NCBI GenBank assembly: GCA_945859605.1
Contig: OX243815.1
Coordinates: forward strand, 43,153,444-43,217,443
Length of the DNA: 64,000 nucleotides
Direction of reading: 5' to 3'
Source of the DNA: Lumbricus rubellus
Lineage: Eukaryota; Annelida; Clitellata; Crassiclitellata; Lumbricidae
The notes below the pieces were generated by a model, which was not told where the DNA came from, searched no databases, and saw only the letters and a list, made by a program, of their open reading frames with translations. The stretch's first letter is position 1, and each line of letters starts with the position of its first letter. This document shows, one piece after another, positions 53,699 through 60,856 of this stretch. A program made the position numbers and the translations under genes.

Positions 53699-53724
53699 TT
53701 TTAATAAAAAATTTAATGTTTTTC

Positions 53725-53815
53725 GACATGTTTTCCGGCGTGTTTTTCGACGTGTTTTTCTACATGTTTTTCGACGTGTTTTTCTACATGTTTTTCGACA
53801 TGTTTTTCTACATGT
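53725..53815. repeat. 12-bp tandem array upstream of the 300-aa gene
   Basis: About eight units of TTTTTC(G/T)AC(A/G)TG alternate CGACATG/CGACGTG and CTACATG versions. It fills the gap between the start at 53698 and the next gene end at 53889. A possible regulatory array. Confidence 0.75.
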
Positions 53816-53888
53816 GTAAAAACACAAGTTAGACGTATTTTCAGACATAGCGACATAGGTCTACATAGGTCTACAAAACTCTACAAGT

Positions 53889-54398
53889 CTACATGATTTC
53901 ATACATGTTCACGTTAGTCGTCTTTCTCACAGATTCGGTATTTTTCTCAAACATGCTTTGAAAGGACTGCCTGACTTCCTCTCTTCCCCGATCGATGAGT
54001 GATTGTTTCGTTTTCTCATCCATCGCGTCTATCGCAACTTTCGACTTACTTTTGATTTCTTCTTTCATGCCATTGAATTTTTCAATCTCACTTAGAATCA
54101 GAGAATATTCCTCGTCTGAAATGTGATCATCCACGAGTGCTTTTGAAATATGGTCGCTGATCGTGTTGAGCTTCGCATCAGCTAGCGTTTTGATCCTTTC
54201 ATGCTTCTCCGCCTTCAGGGCGAGCTTTTTACAGATTCGGCTGCCAATTATACTCAATAGCCCCGCACCTAGCGCTGTCCCTTCCATAGCAATAGCGATG
54301 GGGGTTGCAATTATGGTGGCTAGTACACCGATTCCCGAAATTCCGAGCCCCATCGTGATCGCCATGAGGACGTTGTCTACTACGCCGATTACGCTCAC
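53889..54398 (-). CDS. Membrane/coiled-coil Polinton protein, C-terminal part
   Basis: 169 residues from a GTG at 54398. A long Gly/Ala/Ile-rich hydrophobic stretch (about 8-52, enough for one or two membrane passes) precedes a charged helical region with the conserved-looking LADAKLNTISDHISKAL and HISDEEYSLILSEIEKF. In related animal Polinton proteins, as I know the family, this part is continuous with an N-terminal segment ending in a KISEI...coil; here that segment is the separate frame 54395-54586. One base too few in the T4 run (54413-54416, A4 on the coding strand) accounts for the split. Confidence 0.75.
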   Translation of the reverse strand: MSVIGVVDNVLMAITMGLGISGIGVLATIIATPIAIAMEGTALGAGLLSIIGSRICKKLALKAEKHERIKTLADAKLNTISDHISKALVDDHISDEEYSLILSEIEKFNGMKEEIKSKSKVAIDAMDEKTKQSLIDRGREEVRQSFQSMFEKNTESVRKTTNVNMYEIM

Positions 54399-54586
54399 AC
54401 TTCTATGGTACTTTTACTCAACGCTGCTCTTTTGTCGCGTTCTTGCTCGATCTCCTTTTTGATTTCGCTAATCTTCTGAAGTCGATACGTTTGTGCGGAC
54501 CCTGCGGCTATTTGTATTTCACCTTCTGGCGCGGAGGGTGTTATATTTGTTAGGTTTGGATAGAGTTTGATGCCTTCGTATTCCAT
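54395..54586 (-). CDS. Membrane/coiled-coil Polinton protein, N-terminal part
   Basis: 63 residues from ATG 54586 (MEYEGIKLYPNL). PSAPEGEIQI then TYRLQKISEIKKEIEQERDK, a Pro-rich start followed by a coiled coil. It stops a few codons after the A4 run at 54413-54416 and overlaps the C-terminal part by 4 bp in the other frame. Translational coupling of two proteins is possible, but a one-base deletion or sequencing error is the simpler reading. Confidence 0.65.
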   Translation of the reverse strand: MEYEGIKLYPNLTNITPSAPEGEIQIAAGSAQTYRLQKISEIKKEIEQERDKRAALSKSTIEV

Positions 54587-54614
54587 TCTTTTATTTATTA
54601 GCAATATATATTTT

Positions 54615-55013
54615 TTACCGCAGATAATTTACACAGCATAGCGAATCTCCTTCATTTATTGTTACTGCCGAATCGGAGTTGTTTTGAATGGAAACTATGA
54701 TATCATCAATCACATCTTCTGAAATCACTCCGTCTAGTAGGCTGCATCGTCGTTCTTTGATAGCCTGTCTGAGGGAAACGAGACAAAGACCGGCCGCCAT
54801 TTCTACACCGAGTCCAAGCCTTAGCGTATTTGCCGCCTTTGGCTGTATCGTGATATCATTTTGCGCAAAAATCTCCCATCGCAGTCCTCCTAGTTGTCTT
54901 ACTGGAGTGCGAGTAACACCGCTCGTAATCTTCCAAAAGACTGAAACGGGCTGCGTTCTAACCTCTACCGGTCTAGTTGGTTTAGTTCCAAATTTGTGTA
55001 TTGGTCTCGACAT
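54615..55013 (-). CDS. dUTPase-fold protein without the active site
   Basis: 132 residues. The second half follows the trimeric dUTPase pattern: QPKAANTLRLGLGVEMAAGL (like the beta strands before motif 2), then LLDGVISEDVIDDIIVSIQN (motif 3, normally GxIDsdYxGEI) and INEGDSLCCVNYL (motif 4, GxRxAQL). The catalytic Asp/Tyr of motif 3 and the PRSGLA of motif 2 are not present. Probably a structural trimer rather than a nucleotidase (inference). It lies between virion genes. Confidence 0.6.
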   Translation of the reverse strand: MSRPIHKFGTKPTRPVEVRTQPVSVFWKITSGVTRTPVRQLGGLRWEIFAQNDITIQPKAANTLRLGLGVEMAAGLCLVSLRQAIKERRCSLLDGVISEDVIDDIIVSIQNNSDSAVTINEGDSLCCVNYLR

Positions 55014-55028
55014 TTTACATATGATAAT

Positions 55029-55625
55029 TTATAATATCATGCCGAGAATCGGAATGTTTCGAAACGGCGAGTTGGGGCCGAGCAAAAGTCCTTCGCCACT
55101 CACATAGCCCGACCCTGTTTTCATGTAAAGCCCGGATCCCATTATCGATGCGCCTTTTTGCCACGGAGACAAGTACAACCCGGATCCGGCCGCTCTTATT
55201 TTGCACGCTATGTCACCTTTCTTGACATACATTACACCCGAACCGCTGATTTTATCGACAAGTTTCGATCCAGCCGCAGCACCTAACCCACCTAATGCGC
55301 CCTGTGCTAAACTAGGCAGTACGCTACCAAGAAGGAACCGTCCCGCCGTCGCTAGAAACGGAAGTATAGCGCCTATGAATCCACCTTCGACTTTCTTGTT
55401 GTTCTCCAATTGCGTTTTACTCATTTTAATAATCATACCAGTTCCTTTTTGGTAGGCTGCTGCCATTTTATTGATTTGCGCCTGGGTGAGAGCCAAAACG
55501 TGTTCGCCATTCAAATCATCGTGCGATAGTTTGATACTCACGCCGCTCCCCGCTTGAAGTGATCTTTTAATTTTGTCTTGTTGCGCTTCTGAAATATTAA
55601 CTTTTACGGCTGTGTAACGATTCAT
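55029..55625 (-). CDS. pVI-like membrane-active virion protein
   Basis: 198 residues. The N-terminal half repeats two copies of a 'K(I/L)...GxGxxIKxS...L' unit (about 20-35 and 58-73). Residues 82-120 are hydrophobic and Gly-rich (FIGAILPFLATAGRFLLGSV...), suited to membrane insertion. Protease sites ISGS|G (126-130) and IMGS|G (161-165) follow. Comparable to adenovirus pVI/pX-type proteins, whose lytic segment is released during entry; role inferred. Confidence 0.68.
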   Translation of the reverse strand: MNRYTAVKVNISEAQQDKIKRSLQAGSGVSIKLSHDDLNGEHVLALTQAQINKMAAAYQKGTGMIIKMSKTQLENNKKVEGGFIGAILPFLATAGRFLLGSVLPSLAQGALGGLGAAAGSKLVDKISGSGVMYVKKGDIACKIRAAGSGLYLSPWQKGASIMGSGLYMKTGSGYVSGEGLLLGPNSPFRNIPILGMIL

Positions 55626-55649
55626 TTTATTAATAAATTACAAAAACTT

Positions 55650-56444
55650 TCAAACTTCTCTGATGTGAAATCGAATCGCCAATTCTTCTCCTCGAAGATT
55701 TAGTAGGTTCCCGTGTTGGTCTGTGAGTCTCGTTTCCATCGTTGAAATTGTAGACAGCAAAATCGGGAGATATATTAAATTATGCGGCACTTCGATAATC
55801 TTGTAACCCGGGCCTACGTTCGGGAAAAAAGAATATATCACGTTTTCCGATGTTCCGTTAGTGTACGAAGACCCGATAATGTCGCTGGTCACTCTCAGGC
55901 TGCTTACACTCATTATATTTACCAAGTCCTCCGATTCATTGTATCCGCCCGAATAGATCCATTTGTTGAAACCTAGAACCTTTCCAATCGAATTCTTTGG
56001 CGTAAAGTCAACCATATAATCTGCTTCTATATTTACCACAGACCTCAGAGTATTGGTGTTTGGCGCTATTGAGATACAGTAAGCGCCATTTACTCCGTCG
56101 TAATGCCCATTCCCCTTCATCACTCTCTGTATATATTCGTTGATATCCGTTATTTCATAGCATCCCTCTGGAACTGCAATGTTTACCCATTCTGTGTCGC
56201 GATTCGGCGAATACCTAAAACCGTTGTTTGTCGCGTCGATATTCGGAAAAGAATAGTACGTCTCGAGGGCAACTAAGGCCATTTCATATTTCTTATTCTT
56301 CACCAGTTCGAGTAGTGGATTAAACTTCGTTCTGATTCGCGTGCTCTTTTCGCTGAGAAAAATGGAAAATGATGTTTTTGGCTCCGTGTTGCAGGCCGTC
56401 TTTTCCGTGTTTTCCGATATCTGTTTGAGAAGCGATGATTCCAT
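55650..56444 (-). CDS. Minor capsid (penton) protein, single jelly roll
   Basis: 264 residues from ATG 56444 (MESSLLKQIS); another in-frame ATG at 56462 lies directly against the ATPase stop and is less likely. Family-typical segments: ALVALETYYSFPNI, VPEGCYEITDINEYIQ, then VIYSFFPNVGPGYKIIEVPH and LNLRGEELAIRFHIREV at the C-terminus. These mark the Polinton minor capsid protein that forms pentameric vertices. Confidence 0.85.
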   Translation of the reverse strand: MESSLLKQISENTEKTACNTEPKTSFSIFLSEKSTRIRTKFNPLLELVKNKKYEMALVALETYYSFPNIDATNNGFRYSPNRDTEWVNIAVPEGCYEITDINEYIQRVMKGNGHYDGVNGAYCISIAPNTNTLRSVVNIEADYMVDFTPKNSIGKVLGFNKWIYSGGYNESEDLVNIMSVSSLRVTSDIIGSSYTNGTSENVIYSFFPNVGPGYKIIEVPHNLIYLPILLSTISTMETRLTDQHGNLLNLRGEELAIRFHIREV

Positions 56445-56464
56445 TTTTACTATACAATACAATT

Positions 56465-57253
56465 TTACAATGGCGGATCCTCGATTATATAAAATTCGTC
56501 GAGTCCGCTTCGGTATTTACCATTGTACTTGTCGCTAGTCAGGTCTAAAACCACGAATCCATGAGGTTGTTCCCATACTGTTTTGCATAGTTTTCTAAAT
56601 TCATCTTTCGGCATGTCTGTACTCACGTGATCGTTGTAAATATGATTACAATTTTTCAGGTCTTGTTTGAACAGGCAAATAAAGTTCGCGTTTTCTCTGA
56701 TTGTTTGGCGCGGTAATTTGAAATAATTCTGGGCGAGGTAAAAACAATCTACATTGCTATGCCTCCCCCGATTATAATACGTTTCACATTTGTTTTGTTT
56801 TTCCAATTGAAGATCATCGAAAATCATCAGGTTCTTCTTTTCAGCGCTCAAATCTCTCGGGTCCGGTACATCGTCGGCGCTCTCAAAGAACTTGGCAATT
56901 ATATCGGATTTAGCTTCTGAGTTTTTTGCCATTTCCTCCATAACAAGGTCTGGTGACGCATTTAGGCCCACGATTTCATCTCGGTGCTCGAACAACCGAA
57001 CGATCGCTGCTTTCGGTAATTTTTCTTCGTATGCTTTTTTGATAATACGATATTCCGGTTGAAACAGAGAAGTGCCGAATACTTGTAAGTTATTATAATC
57101 CAACCAGTCTGGCCTGAGTAAAAGATTGAGAAGAAGCGTTGTTTTTCCACACGCCGATTTCCCAACTATCAAACCACGTATGCTTTTGGGTAACAACGGA
57201 TTATTGAATCTTTTCGAGAGCGCTGTGCCCCAACTCATATCTCTAATCTCCAT
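56465..57253 (-). CDS. FtsK/HerA-type genome-packaging ATPase
   Basis: 262 residues. Walker A GKSACGKTT (31-39), Walker B LMIFDD (142-147), sensor-like YLAQNYF (172-178) and a C-terminal arginine-containing region. This is the A32-like packaging ATPase shared by Polintons, virophages and large DNA viruses. First gene of the leftward virion block; divergent from the phospholipase gene, with only 28 bp between the two start codons. Confidence 0.93.
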   Translation of the reverse strand: MEIRDMSWGTALSKRFNNPLLPKSIRGLIVGKSACGKTTLLLNLLLRPDWLDYNNLQVFGTSLFQPEYRIIKKAYEEKLPKAAIVRLFEHRDEIVGLNASPDLVMEEMAKNSEAKSDIIAKFFESADDVPDPRDLSAEKKNLMIFDDLQLEKQNKCETYYNRGRHSNVDCFYLAQNYFKLPRQTIRENANFICLFKQDLKNCNHIYNDHVSTDMPKDEFRKLCKTVWEQPHGFVVLDLTSDKYNGKYRSGLDEFYIIEDPPL

Positions 57254-57281
57254 TTTAAAAATATATATTATTAAAAACGAA
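57254..57281. promoter_or_regulatory. Bidirectional AT-rich start region
   Basis: 28 bp containing ATATATATTATTAAAAAC separate the divergent ATG codons of the ATPase (57253, -) and the phospholipase protein (57282, +). Both promoters must overlap here or lie in the genes. Similar AT-rich TATA-like words precede most Polinton ORFs. Confidence 0.5.
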
Positions 57282-57806
57282 ATGTATTGCGTAAAATGTA
57301 AAAAACAGACCCAGACGACAGATGTGCAGAACGCCGTGGCTAATAATGGGAGATCGATGCTCAGAGGTGTTTGCGTCGTATGCGGGAAAACAAAAACTCA
57401 ATTCGTGAAGGCGTCCGCTGTTGCGCAAGGTGGGGATCTAGTTAGTTCCCTGAACGCTGCCACTAGCAACATTAAATTACCTTGGGCCAAGTTTGCTGGT
57501 GAGGTACATTTGCCAGGCCATCAGTTTACTGGTCCCGGTACTAGACTAGATTTGCGTCTGAATCCCAACGAAACCTCCAAAGATTGGAGCAAACCTATAA
57601 ACAGGGTAGATAGTGCGGCATATATTCACGACCTGGCATACAATCAACACACTGATACGGCTTCTAGGAATGTCGCTGATAGAGTAATGATAAACCAGTT
57701 GAATAATATACCTAATCCAAGCTTGCGGGAACGCGTAGAGAGGGCGATAGTCAAACCCATCTTGTCAGCTAAAACGAGTCTCGGGCTAGGTTTAAAAAAA
57801 GCCTAG
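57282..57806 (+). CDS. Zinc-ribbon plus phospholipase A2-like protein
   Basis: 174 residues. The N-terminal zinc ribbon (C3-x2-C6...C31-x2-C34) is followed by a parvovirus VP1u-type PLA2 core: LPGHQFTGPGTRLD (Ca-binding GPG 84-86), then DSAAYIHDLAY with the His-Asp catalytic pair (116-117). Such domains breach endosomal membranes during viral entry. The C-terminus GLGLKKA ends at TAG (57804) immediately after an A7 run. The integrase frame, -1 relative to this one, is already open across the stop, suggesting frameshift read-through. Confidence 0.85.
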   Translation: MYCVKCKKQTQTTDVQNAVANNGRSMLRGVCVVCGKTKTQFVKASAVAQGGDLVSSLNAATSNIKLPWAKFAGEVHLPGHQFTGPGTRLDLRLNPNETSKDWSKPINRVDSAAYIHDLAYNQHTDTASRNVADRVMINQLNNIPNPSLRERVERAIVKPILSAKTSLGLGLKKA

Positions 57807-57880
57807 AATTACAGCAGGACCTGAAATGGACTAATCAATTAGCGAATGAATTACACAAACCAGTAGTGAGAAATTTTAGG
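57791..57880 (+). promoter_or_regulatory. Candidate -1 ribosomal frameshift site (PLA2 to integrase)
   Basis: Zero-frame codons at 57789-57806 are GGT TTA AAA AAA GCC TAG, containing the X_XXY_YYZ heptamers T_TTA_AAA (57791-57797) and A_AAA_AAA (57794-57800), 4-7 nt before the stop. Downstream, CCTAGAATT (57802-57810) can pair over nine bases (one G-U) with AATTTTAGG (57872-57880). The -1 frame runs uninterrupted into the integrase. The spacer (4 nt from the first heptamer) is short. A one-base deletion in the run would look the same. Confidence 0.5.
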
Positions 57881-58735
57881 ACGAGGCGGGTCCGTGTTGG
57901 GGGGATTGACCAGATTTGGGCGGCTGATCTAATCGACATGCAGGCTTTCGCTAGAGATAATGATGGCATGAAATTTCTATTGACCGTCATAGATGTGTTT
58001 TCCAAGTATGGATGGATCGTTCCATTACATGACAAGAGTGGGAAGTCTACAGCCGATGGGTTCATGAAGATACTCGGGGGTGGCCGACAGCCAGTCAAAG
58101 TTTGGTGCGACAAAGGGAAAGAATTTTATAATAAAAATGTGAAGAATTTAGTCGAGTTGTATTCTACGGAAAACGAGGGCAAAAGTTGTATCGTAGAAAG
58201 ATGGGTGCGTACGATGAAAGATAAAATGTTCAAGTACTTTACTGGTAATTCAACTAGAAGATATATCGATGTATTAGATGAGATGGTTAGTAATTATAAT
58301 GACACGAGACATTCTTCGATCAAAATGACCCCCGCGAAGGCTAGTATGAAAGTGAACGAAAAGACTGTATTTATGAATTTATACGGCGATGAGATTTCAG
58401 AGCCTATTACACCAAAGTTTTCAATCGGCGATCGAGTCAGAATAACTAGAAAGAAGAATATTTTTGAAAAGGGTTATACGACTAGATGGGTGGAGGAGGT
58501 TTTTGTAGTATCTCAGGTTCAATACACAGATCCGCCAACTTACAAGATTACTGATTCTGCGGGTGAGGAAATACAAGGCTCTTTTTACGAGCAGGAGCTA
58601 CAGAAAACAACTCAAGAAATATTCAGAATCGAAAAAGTGATTAGGAAACGCGGGAAGAAATGTCTCGTGAAGTGGTTGGGCTACCCAGACTCATTCAACT
58701 CGTGGATTAATAACGAAAACTTGGTGACATTGTGA
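57791..58735 (+). CDS. Retroviral-type integrase (rve) with chromodomain
   Basis: The open frame begins after a stop at 57770 and has no ATG until 57938, which lies beyond the first catalytic Asp (codon 57926-57928, AADLID). A GTG at 57866 is the only near start, so expression as a -1 fusion with the upstream PLA2 protein is likely. Second Asp in WCDKGKEF (58109), Glu in VERW (58196): D-x28-E rather than the usual ~33-35, a short gap. C-terminal chromodomain IEKVIRKRGKKCLVKWLGYP. It inserts the element with a 6-bp duplication; relatives are annotated as F54H12.3-like. Confidence 0.9.
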   Translation, partial: FKKSLELQQDLKWTNQLANELHKPVVRNFRTRRVRVGGIDQIWAADLIDMQAFARDNDGMKFLLTVIDVFSKYGWIVPLHDKSGKSTADGFMKILGGGRQPVKVWCDKGKEFYNKNVKNLVELYSTENEGKSCIVERWVRTMKDKMFKYFTGNSTRRYIDVLDEMVSNYNDTRHSSIKMTPAKASMKVNEKTVFMNLYGDEISEPITPKFSIGDRVRITRKKNIFEKGYTTRWVEEVFVVSQVQYTDPPTYKITDSAGEEIQGSFYEQELQKTTQEIFRIEKVIRKRGKKCLVKWLGYPDSFNSWINNENLVTL

Positions 58736-58803
58736 GACGATTATAAACCAACGGTGTAAAATCGTTTGCGATATTGTAATCCCGTATCTACGTCGTAGTC
58801 CAC

Positions 58804-59049
58804 TCACGCCCCTGCATCACACGGGGGTGGGTTGCCATTGCGCCGACGACGAACGACGATGGTCTCGCATGGCCCTTGTTGTCGATCCGGCCGTGGATTC
58901 TTGCATGGGCATTCATCGTCGTAGCATTCGCGGATGTGGGCGTCAATTTTAGCAATGAACGCCGCTTTCCACCGTCTTGTAAAATATCCATCCCGGCCGC
59001 TCGGCTCGGCGATTTTTCGTAATTCTGTAACTTTTTTCGAGTAGTCCAT
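58804..59049 (-). CDS. Small SAP/HeH-like protein at the right end
   Basis: 81 residues from ATG 59049. MDYSKKVTELRKIAEPSGRD then GYFTRRWKAAFIAKI parallels the start of PolB at the opposite end (MDYSSYNLKELR...RGYSSLRKAELIAFI), so both ends carry related inward-reading N-terminal SAP/HeH DNA-binding modules just inside the TIR. The C-terminal half is Cys/Arg/Pro-rich (DDECPCKNPRP; VRRRRNGNPPP). The LRKAEL core is degenerate (WKAAF). Possible end-binding protein or a relic of an ancient end duplication. Confidence 0.6.
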   Translation of the reverse strand: MDYSKKVTELRKIAEPSGRDGYFTRRWKAAFIAKIDAHIRECYDDECPCKNPRPDRQQGPCETIVVRRRRNGNPPPCDAGA

Positions 59050-59075
59050 TTTGTATGCCCCGGAGAAAAAATTTT

Positions 59076-59273
59076 TACGCCAGAGAATTTTTTTTTTTAC
59101 GACAGACGCCGAATATGAAAAAGTAAGGCTATATTGGTCAAACTGCGCGGGCACTCAGTTTTTTAAGGCTGTATTGGTCAAATGGACGAAACTGAAGGCT
59201 GTACTGGTCAGATTGGACGAAAGTCAAGGCTATACTGGTCGAATGTCCGAGCTTGCTACATTCTGTTCTACTG
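59076..59273 (-). repeat. Polinton right terminal inverted repeat
   Basis: Complement of the left TIR, ending GTTCTACT at 59273, with the four iterons mirrored (AAGGCTATATTGGTC and relatives between 59125 and 59241). The shared part is 198 bp here versus 215 bp at the left, because of A/T-run length differences. Confidence 0.95.
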
Positions 59274-59279
59274 AGATAT
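59274..59279. repeat. Polinton target-site duplication, right
   Basis: GAGATA, matching 44303-44308 exactly. Confidence 0.9.
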
Positions 59280-60178
59280 CATAACTTGTAATAAACCAAT
59301 GGATTCAGCATTCATTTCTGCACAAAATGATATGTTTAGGTTTAAAATATGTGAATGCACCTCGAAATTATGAATTTTGTTTCCATGAGCACCAGTAGAT
59401 TCCACAAAACGTGTACTTTCGCAAAAGTAAAATGTTGGATTCTGTGAGTGTAGAACATGATTTATGTATACAAGAATAGTTTTCATATAATAAAGTAACA
59501 TTTTCAACTATATAAGCTAGTTATAAGTTCTTTTTAGGTACAATCAAAAGAAAAAACATGATTGTCTATCGACAACCAACATGAAACGAAGGAATTATGC
59601 CATTGTCGGTGTGCGTCGTAAAAAATCAACATTTTCACAAATTTATTTTTATTTTTAGCACTTCCGGTCATCAAAAGACAACTCAACTCAATTGGTATCA
59701 CAAAAAAGCCCTAAACGCCCTCTATAGAATGACATAATTTATTTCTCCTAGAAAATAAATCATGAATATGTTATAAAAGAAAAAACATGTAAATTTTACA
59801 AAAATAAAACACTTTTTTATATATTTTAATTTATATTTAGCACTTCCGGTTGTCAAAAGACAACTCAGTGACCACCAAAATGTAGCCCCACATTCCCTCT
59901 ATAGAATGGCATAATTTGTTTCTCTTAATATTAAGTTACTAAAAATATATAGACAACAATCTAGGGAGTGGTATTCACCCACCCACACCTGGTACCTCGG
60001 GTATAATGGGTATAACTTTTGAACGGTGTGAGATATCATCTCACATTTTACCTCAAAATGTGTGCCAATGAACCCCCTACAACTACCTAAAAGGTCAAAT
60101 TTTTATTCCATACGGACCAAGTTTGAAATCAAAAAAACCTAGGGGGGTGGATACCACACCCCCTTGGTAGCCCGAGGG
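59280..60178. other. Right part of the piggyBac-like element
   Basis: Non-coding. A ~182-bp unit is duplicated: AGCACTTCCGG followed by TCAAAAGACAACTCA and CCCTCTATAGAATG at 59657-59750 and again at 59839-59930. It ends with the CCACCCCC/GGGGGTG palindrome and the TIR complement CTTGGTAGCCCGAGGG. Confidence 0.6.
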
Positions 60179-60449
60179 TTAAAGATGGAATAGAAATAAT
60201 GTCGGTGTGTCGTGCCAGTGTTCCCTTGAAAGTCTCTCCCGGAAACTCTAGTTCGAAATAGATTTTCCTCGGTGGATCTGTTTGTGAGTAAAGTCCAATA
60301 ATTAGGAGTATCACGTGAAACCTGGTTTCCGCCAGGGAGACTGTGATATTGATGGGAGACTTTGTAATATATATATAGGGTGACACCGGCCACGCTGGAA
60401 TTATTCAGCCGTTTCCGCATGAACTTACAAACGTTGTCTTTATAAGGTG

Positions 60450-60856
60450 GATGTGCAATGTGCATCGCCAAAACGCAGGCGGTCGATGGAGGCGCGTTGT
60501 GTGCAATCGACATTGGCTTATAACCGTGTAGCACCTACGGGGCTTGGCTGACGGAAGGAATTTGTCACAGTTGGTTTTTTTGTGCGCGCGCTTGTTATAG
60601 CGACCCTTCAAGCTCACTCTACTCAGAGGCGCTCCCGAATGCAGAGAGGACACTGCATCGGAGATTCACGCCGAAGCGCTGAGCAATTGCGAGTGAAGGA
60701 CTTGCCCAAGGTCCTTACGCGGCGAGCTGGATTCGAACCTCGAACCTTCCGGCTCCAAAGCAACGACGCCATCACTACACCACCGCGCAACATATGAGGC
60801 GCTCCCAAATGCAGAGCGGACACTGCATCGGAGTTTCACGCCGAAGCGCTAAGCAA
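60450..60856. repeat. Dispersed repeat A, right copy, first part
   Basis: 60450-60795 matches 7-357 of the window; 60797-60856 restarts the same repeat at GGCGCTCCCAAATGCAG and is cut at AAGCAAT by the LINE. The repeat resumes at 63344. So repeat A is partially tandem here, and the second unit holds the LINE. Confidence 0.75.
60565..60795 (-). mobile_element. tRNA-derived SINE, family A
   Basis: The best-preserved promoter of the family here: on the minus strand TGGTGTAGTGATGGCG (A-box region) and GGTTCGAATCC (B box). The body matches 145-357. Confidence 0.7.

Larger units (their letters stand above)
44309..59273. mobile_element. Complete Polinton/Maverick element (14,965 bp)
   Basis: It carries long TIRs with AG...CT ends, a 6-bp TSD and the full Polinton gene set: protein-primed PolB, retroviral-type integrase, adenain-like protease, FtsK/HerA packaging ATPase, and major and minor capsid proteins. 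The outer ~179 bp of the TIRs are identical between ends, so insertion was recent. Genes are packed with gaps of mostly 10-35 bp and no introns. Architecture: rightward 44530-50924, leftward 51002-57253, rightward 57282-58735, leftward 58804-59049. Two reading frames are broken by single-base changes in A runs (48037-48043; 54413-54416). Confidence 0.97.
44220..60182. mobile_element. piggyBac-like element (TTAA flanked), split by the Polinton
   Basis: TTAA at 44220-44223 is followed by CCCTCAGGCTACCAAG; TTAA at 60179-60182 is preceded by the complement of CCCTCGGGCTACCAAG. Both ends continue with a GGGGGTG...CACCCCC palindrome. TTAA targets with CCC-starting TIRs are the piggyBac signature. 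Removing the Polinton and one GAGATA leaves an element of about 980 bp (44224-44308 plus 59280-60178), non-coding. A ~25-bp insertion disturbs the left TIR. Confidence 0.65.
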
